Assembly: GCA_041855735.1 (NCBI GenBank)
Contig: JBHAEV010000090.1
Location: forward strand, 1 to 7,740
Origin: CALALP01 sp041855735
GTDB lineage: Bacteria; Bacillota; Clostridia; Lachnospirales; Lachnospiraceae
Length of the DNA stretch: 7,740 nt
Reading direction: 5' to 3'
The position numbers and the translations under genes were made by a program. The notes below the pieces were generated by a model. The model was given only the letters and a program-made list of their open reading frames with translations. It was not told where the DNA came from and ran no database searches. Shown one piece after another: positions 6,931 to 7,740 of the stretch. Position 1 is the first letter of the stretch; each line of letters starts with the position of its first letter.

Positions 6931-7356
6931 TTGGCGGCATTTGTCATATTTTGGTCGGCGGCATTTGCAATCCTCTTCTTTGTATCCGGAATCGTGTTTA
7001 AGGCGTTGGCATCCGTTTTCAATGCATTGCTTGTATCGATTACCGGGATATCGGGCATCGGCGGTTTGGCCGGACTGGCAGGAGTTGCATTGTATTTGCT
7101 GTACGCAATTATTGATGGAATCATAAAAGAAGGGTTTTGGTCCGTTGTCGGATCAATCATACTGCTGTTGATCGTATTGGGTTTGGTTGGAGGAATTCTG
7201 GGCGGCTTCGGTGCCGCCCTGCTCGGTTTGGTGCTCATTGTCGCCACCATTGCTTTGGATACGGTTTCCGGAATACTGGAATGGCTGGCTGCAACCTGTG
7301 AAAGACAGTATGTGAAATGTTTAGCGGCAATGATGCATCGTCTGAATAAGTGCTAG
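6931..7356 (+). CDS. Small glycine-rich multi-pass membrane protein of the chaperone operon
   Basis: 141 residues starting at TTG, placed by the AGGAGG at 6918-6923. It is very hydrophobic, with about four membrane segments near 4-23, 42-62, 71-91 and 93-112, rich in Gly, Ile, Leu and Val (GISGIGGLAGLAGVAL, LGLVGGILGGFGAALLGL). Only the C-terminal 25 residues are polar and basic (ERQYVK...MHRLNKC) and carry three Cys at 123, 130 and 141; they would face the cytosol if the positive-inside rule holds. There is no signature of a known transporter or enzyme. It sits 12 bases after the Hsp70 gene and 8 bases before the J-like gene, so it is translated with them. A role as the membrane anchor or client of the chaperone machine is inferred from position only. 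Confidence 0.8.
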   Translation: MAAFVIFWSAAFAILFFVSGIVFKALASVFNALLVSITGISGIGGLAGLAGVALYLLYAIIDGIIKEGFWSVVGSIILLLIVLGLVGGILGGFGAALLGLVLIVATIALDTVSGILEWLAATCERQYVKCLAAMMHRLNKC

Positions 7357-7364
7357 GAGGAAAG

Positions 7365-7740
7365 ATGGCTGATACACAGAGTAAAATCTTGAGTAAGTAC
7401 GGTATCGACATTGCTCAAGAGAATATTTTTAAACTCTATAAGATAGACAGTGCGGATATTTCTCCTCAGGATCTTGAGACCAAAATTCAGGATACACGCA
7501 AGAGATGGTTAACAAGCATTAACGGTGCCAATGAGAAAAATGCGGAGAGAGACAGAGCACGTTTCGAAAAAGCCGATCAGTATGAAACCATATTAAAAGA
7601 TGTGAAGCTTCGTAAAGAAGTATTCGGTTTTTATCATAAAAATTCAGAACCGACCGGCGGCAAAACAGCATCCAAAGGAGCTTCCACAAAGTTCGCCAAA
7701 GAATATTTTGAATTGGTTGCCACTACCAAAAAAATCAAAA
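7365..7740 (+). CDS. J-like protein without a visible HPD motif (5' part, runs off the window)
   Basis: ATG 7365 follows AGGAGG (7355-7360), which overlaps the stop of the membrane protein gene. The frame is open to the window edge: 125 codons with no stop. Residues 18-90 have the helix pattern of a J-domain: IFKLYKIDSADISPQDLETK then IQDTRKRW (helices I and II), a polar loop, then RARFEKADQYETILKDVKLR followed by KEVF, which mimics the DnaJ pattern of F..i..AYe.L.d...R..yd. The catalytic His-Pro-Asp of helix II-III is absent; the loop reads LTSINGANEKN (49-59). A Gly/Ser/Thr/Lys-rich linker (92-108) follows. The gene order GrpE, Hsp70, membrane protein, J-like supports a co-chaperone role, but without HPD it may bind the Hsp70 without stimulating it. 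Whether more domains follow is not visible. Confidence 0.7.
   Translation, partial: MADTQSKILSKYGIDIAQENIFKLYKIDSADISPQDLETKIQDTRKRWLTSINGANEKNAERDRARFEKADQYETILKDVKLRKEVFGFYHKNSEPTGGKTASKGASTKFAKEYFELVATTKKIK

Overview
The window looks like chromosome of a low-to-moderate GC Gram-positive bacterium, most likely a Clostridia-type Firmicute (Lachnospirales-like is a guess). The signs are strong AGGAGG ribosome binding sites, sigma-A type promoters, an AraC regulator with an arabinose_bd-type sensor domain, and tight operons. All supported genes lie on the + strand.

Region 1 (1-2527) holds the last codons of an unidentified gene and then a 779-residue membrane protein. Its N-terminal membrane block resembles an exosortase/archaeosortase core but lacks the catalytic Cys and His. 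Two copies of a GATase-like (DUF4350/GldG-type) extracytoplasmic domain follow, separated by two more membrane helices. Its function is unknown.

Region 2 (2553-4494) is a self-contained two-gene unit. A 14-bp direct repeat with a 21-bp period abuts a promoter with a good -10 and a poor -35. Then come a classical short-chain dehydrogenase and, with no gap, an AraC-family regulator, closed by a hairpin terminator that begins in the regulator's stop codon. This layout suggests a regulator that activates its own operon through the repeats, probably in response to a small ligand linked to the dehydrogenase. By eye this block is richer in GC than the DNA downstream.

Region 3 (4565-7740, running off the end) is the most interesting part. 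A clear sigma-A promoter and an 18-bp tandem repeat precede a tightly packed operon. It encodes a divergent GrpE-like exchange factor, an Hsp70 without the C-terminal helical lid, a small glycine-rich multi-pass membrane protein read from TTG, and the start of a protein whose first 90 residues look like a J-domain without HPD. This looks like a specialised chaperone machine (ATPase, exchange factor, membrane partner, J-like partner) separate from the housekeeping dnaK operon. No HrcA/CIRCE or CtsR operator is visible upstream. The operon continues beyond the window, so its full gene set and client are unknown.
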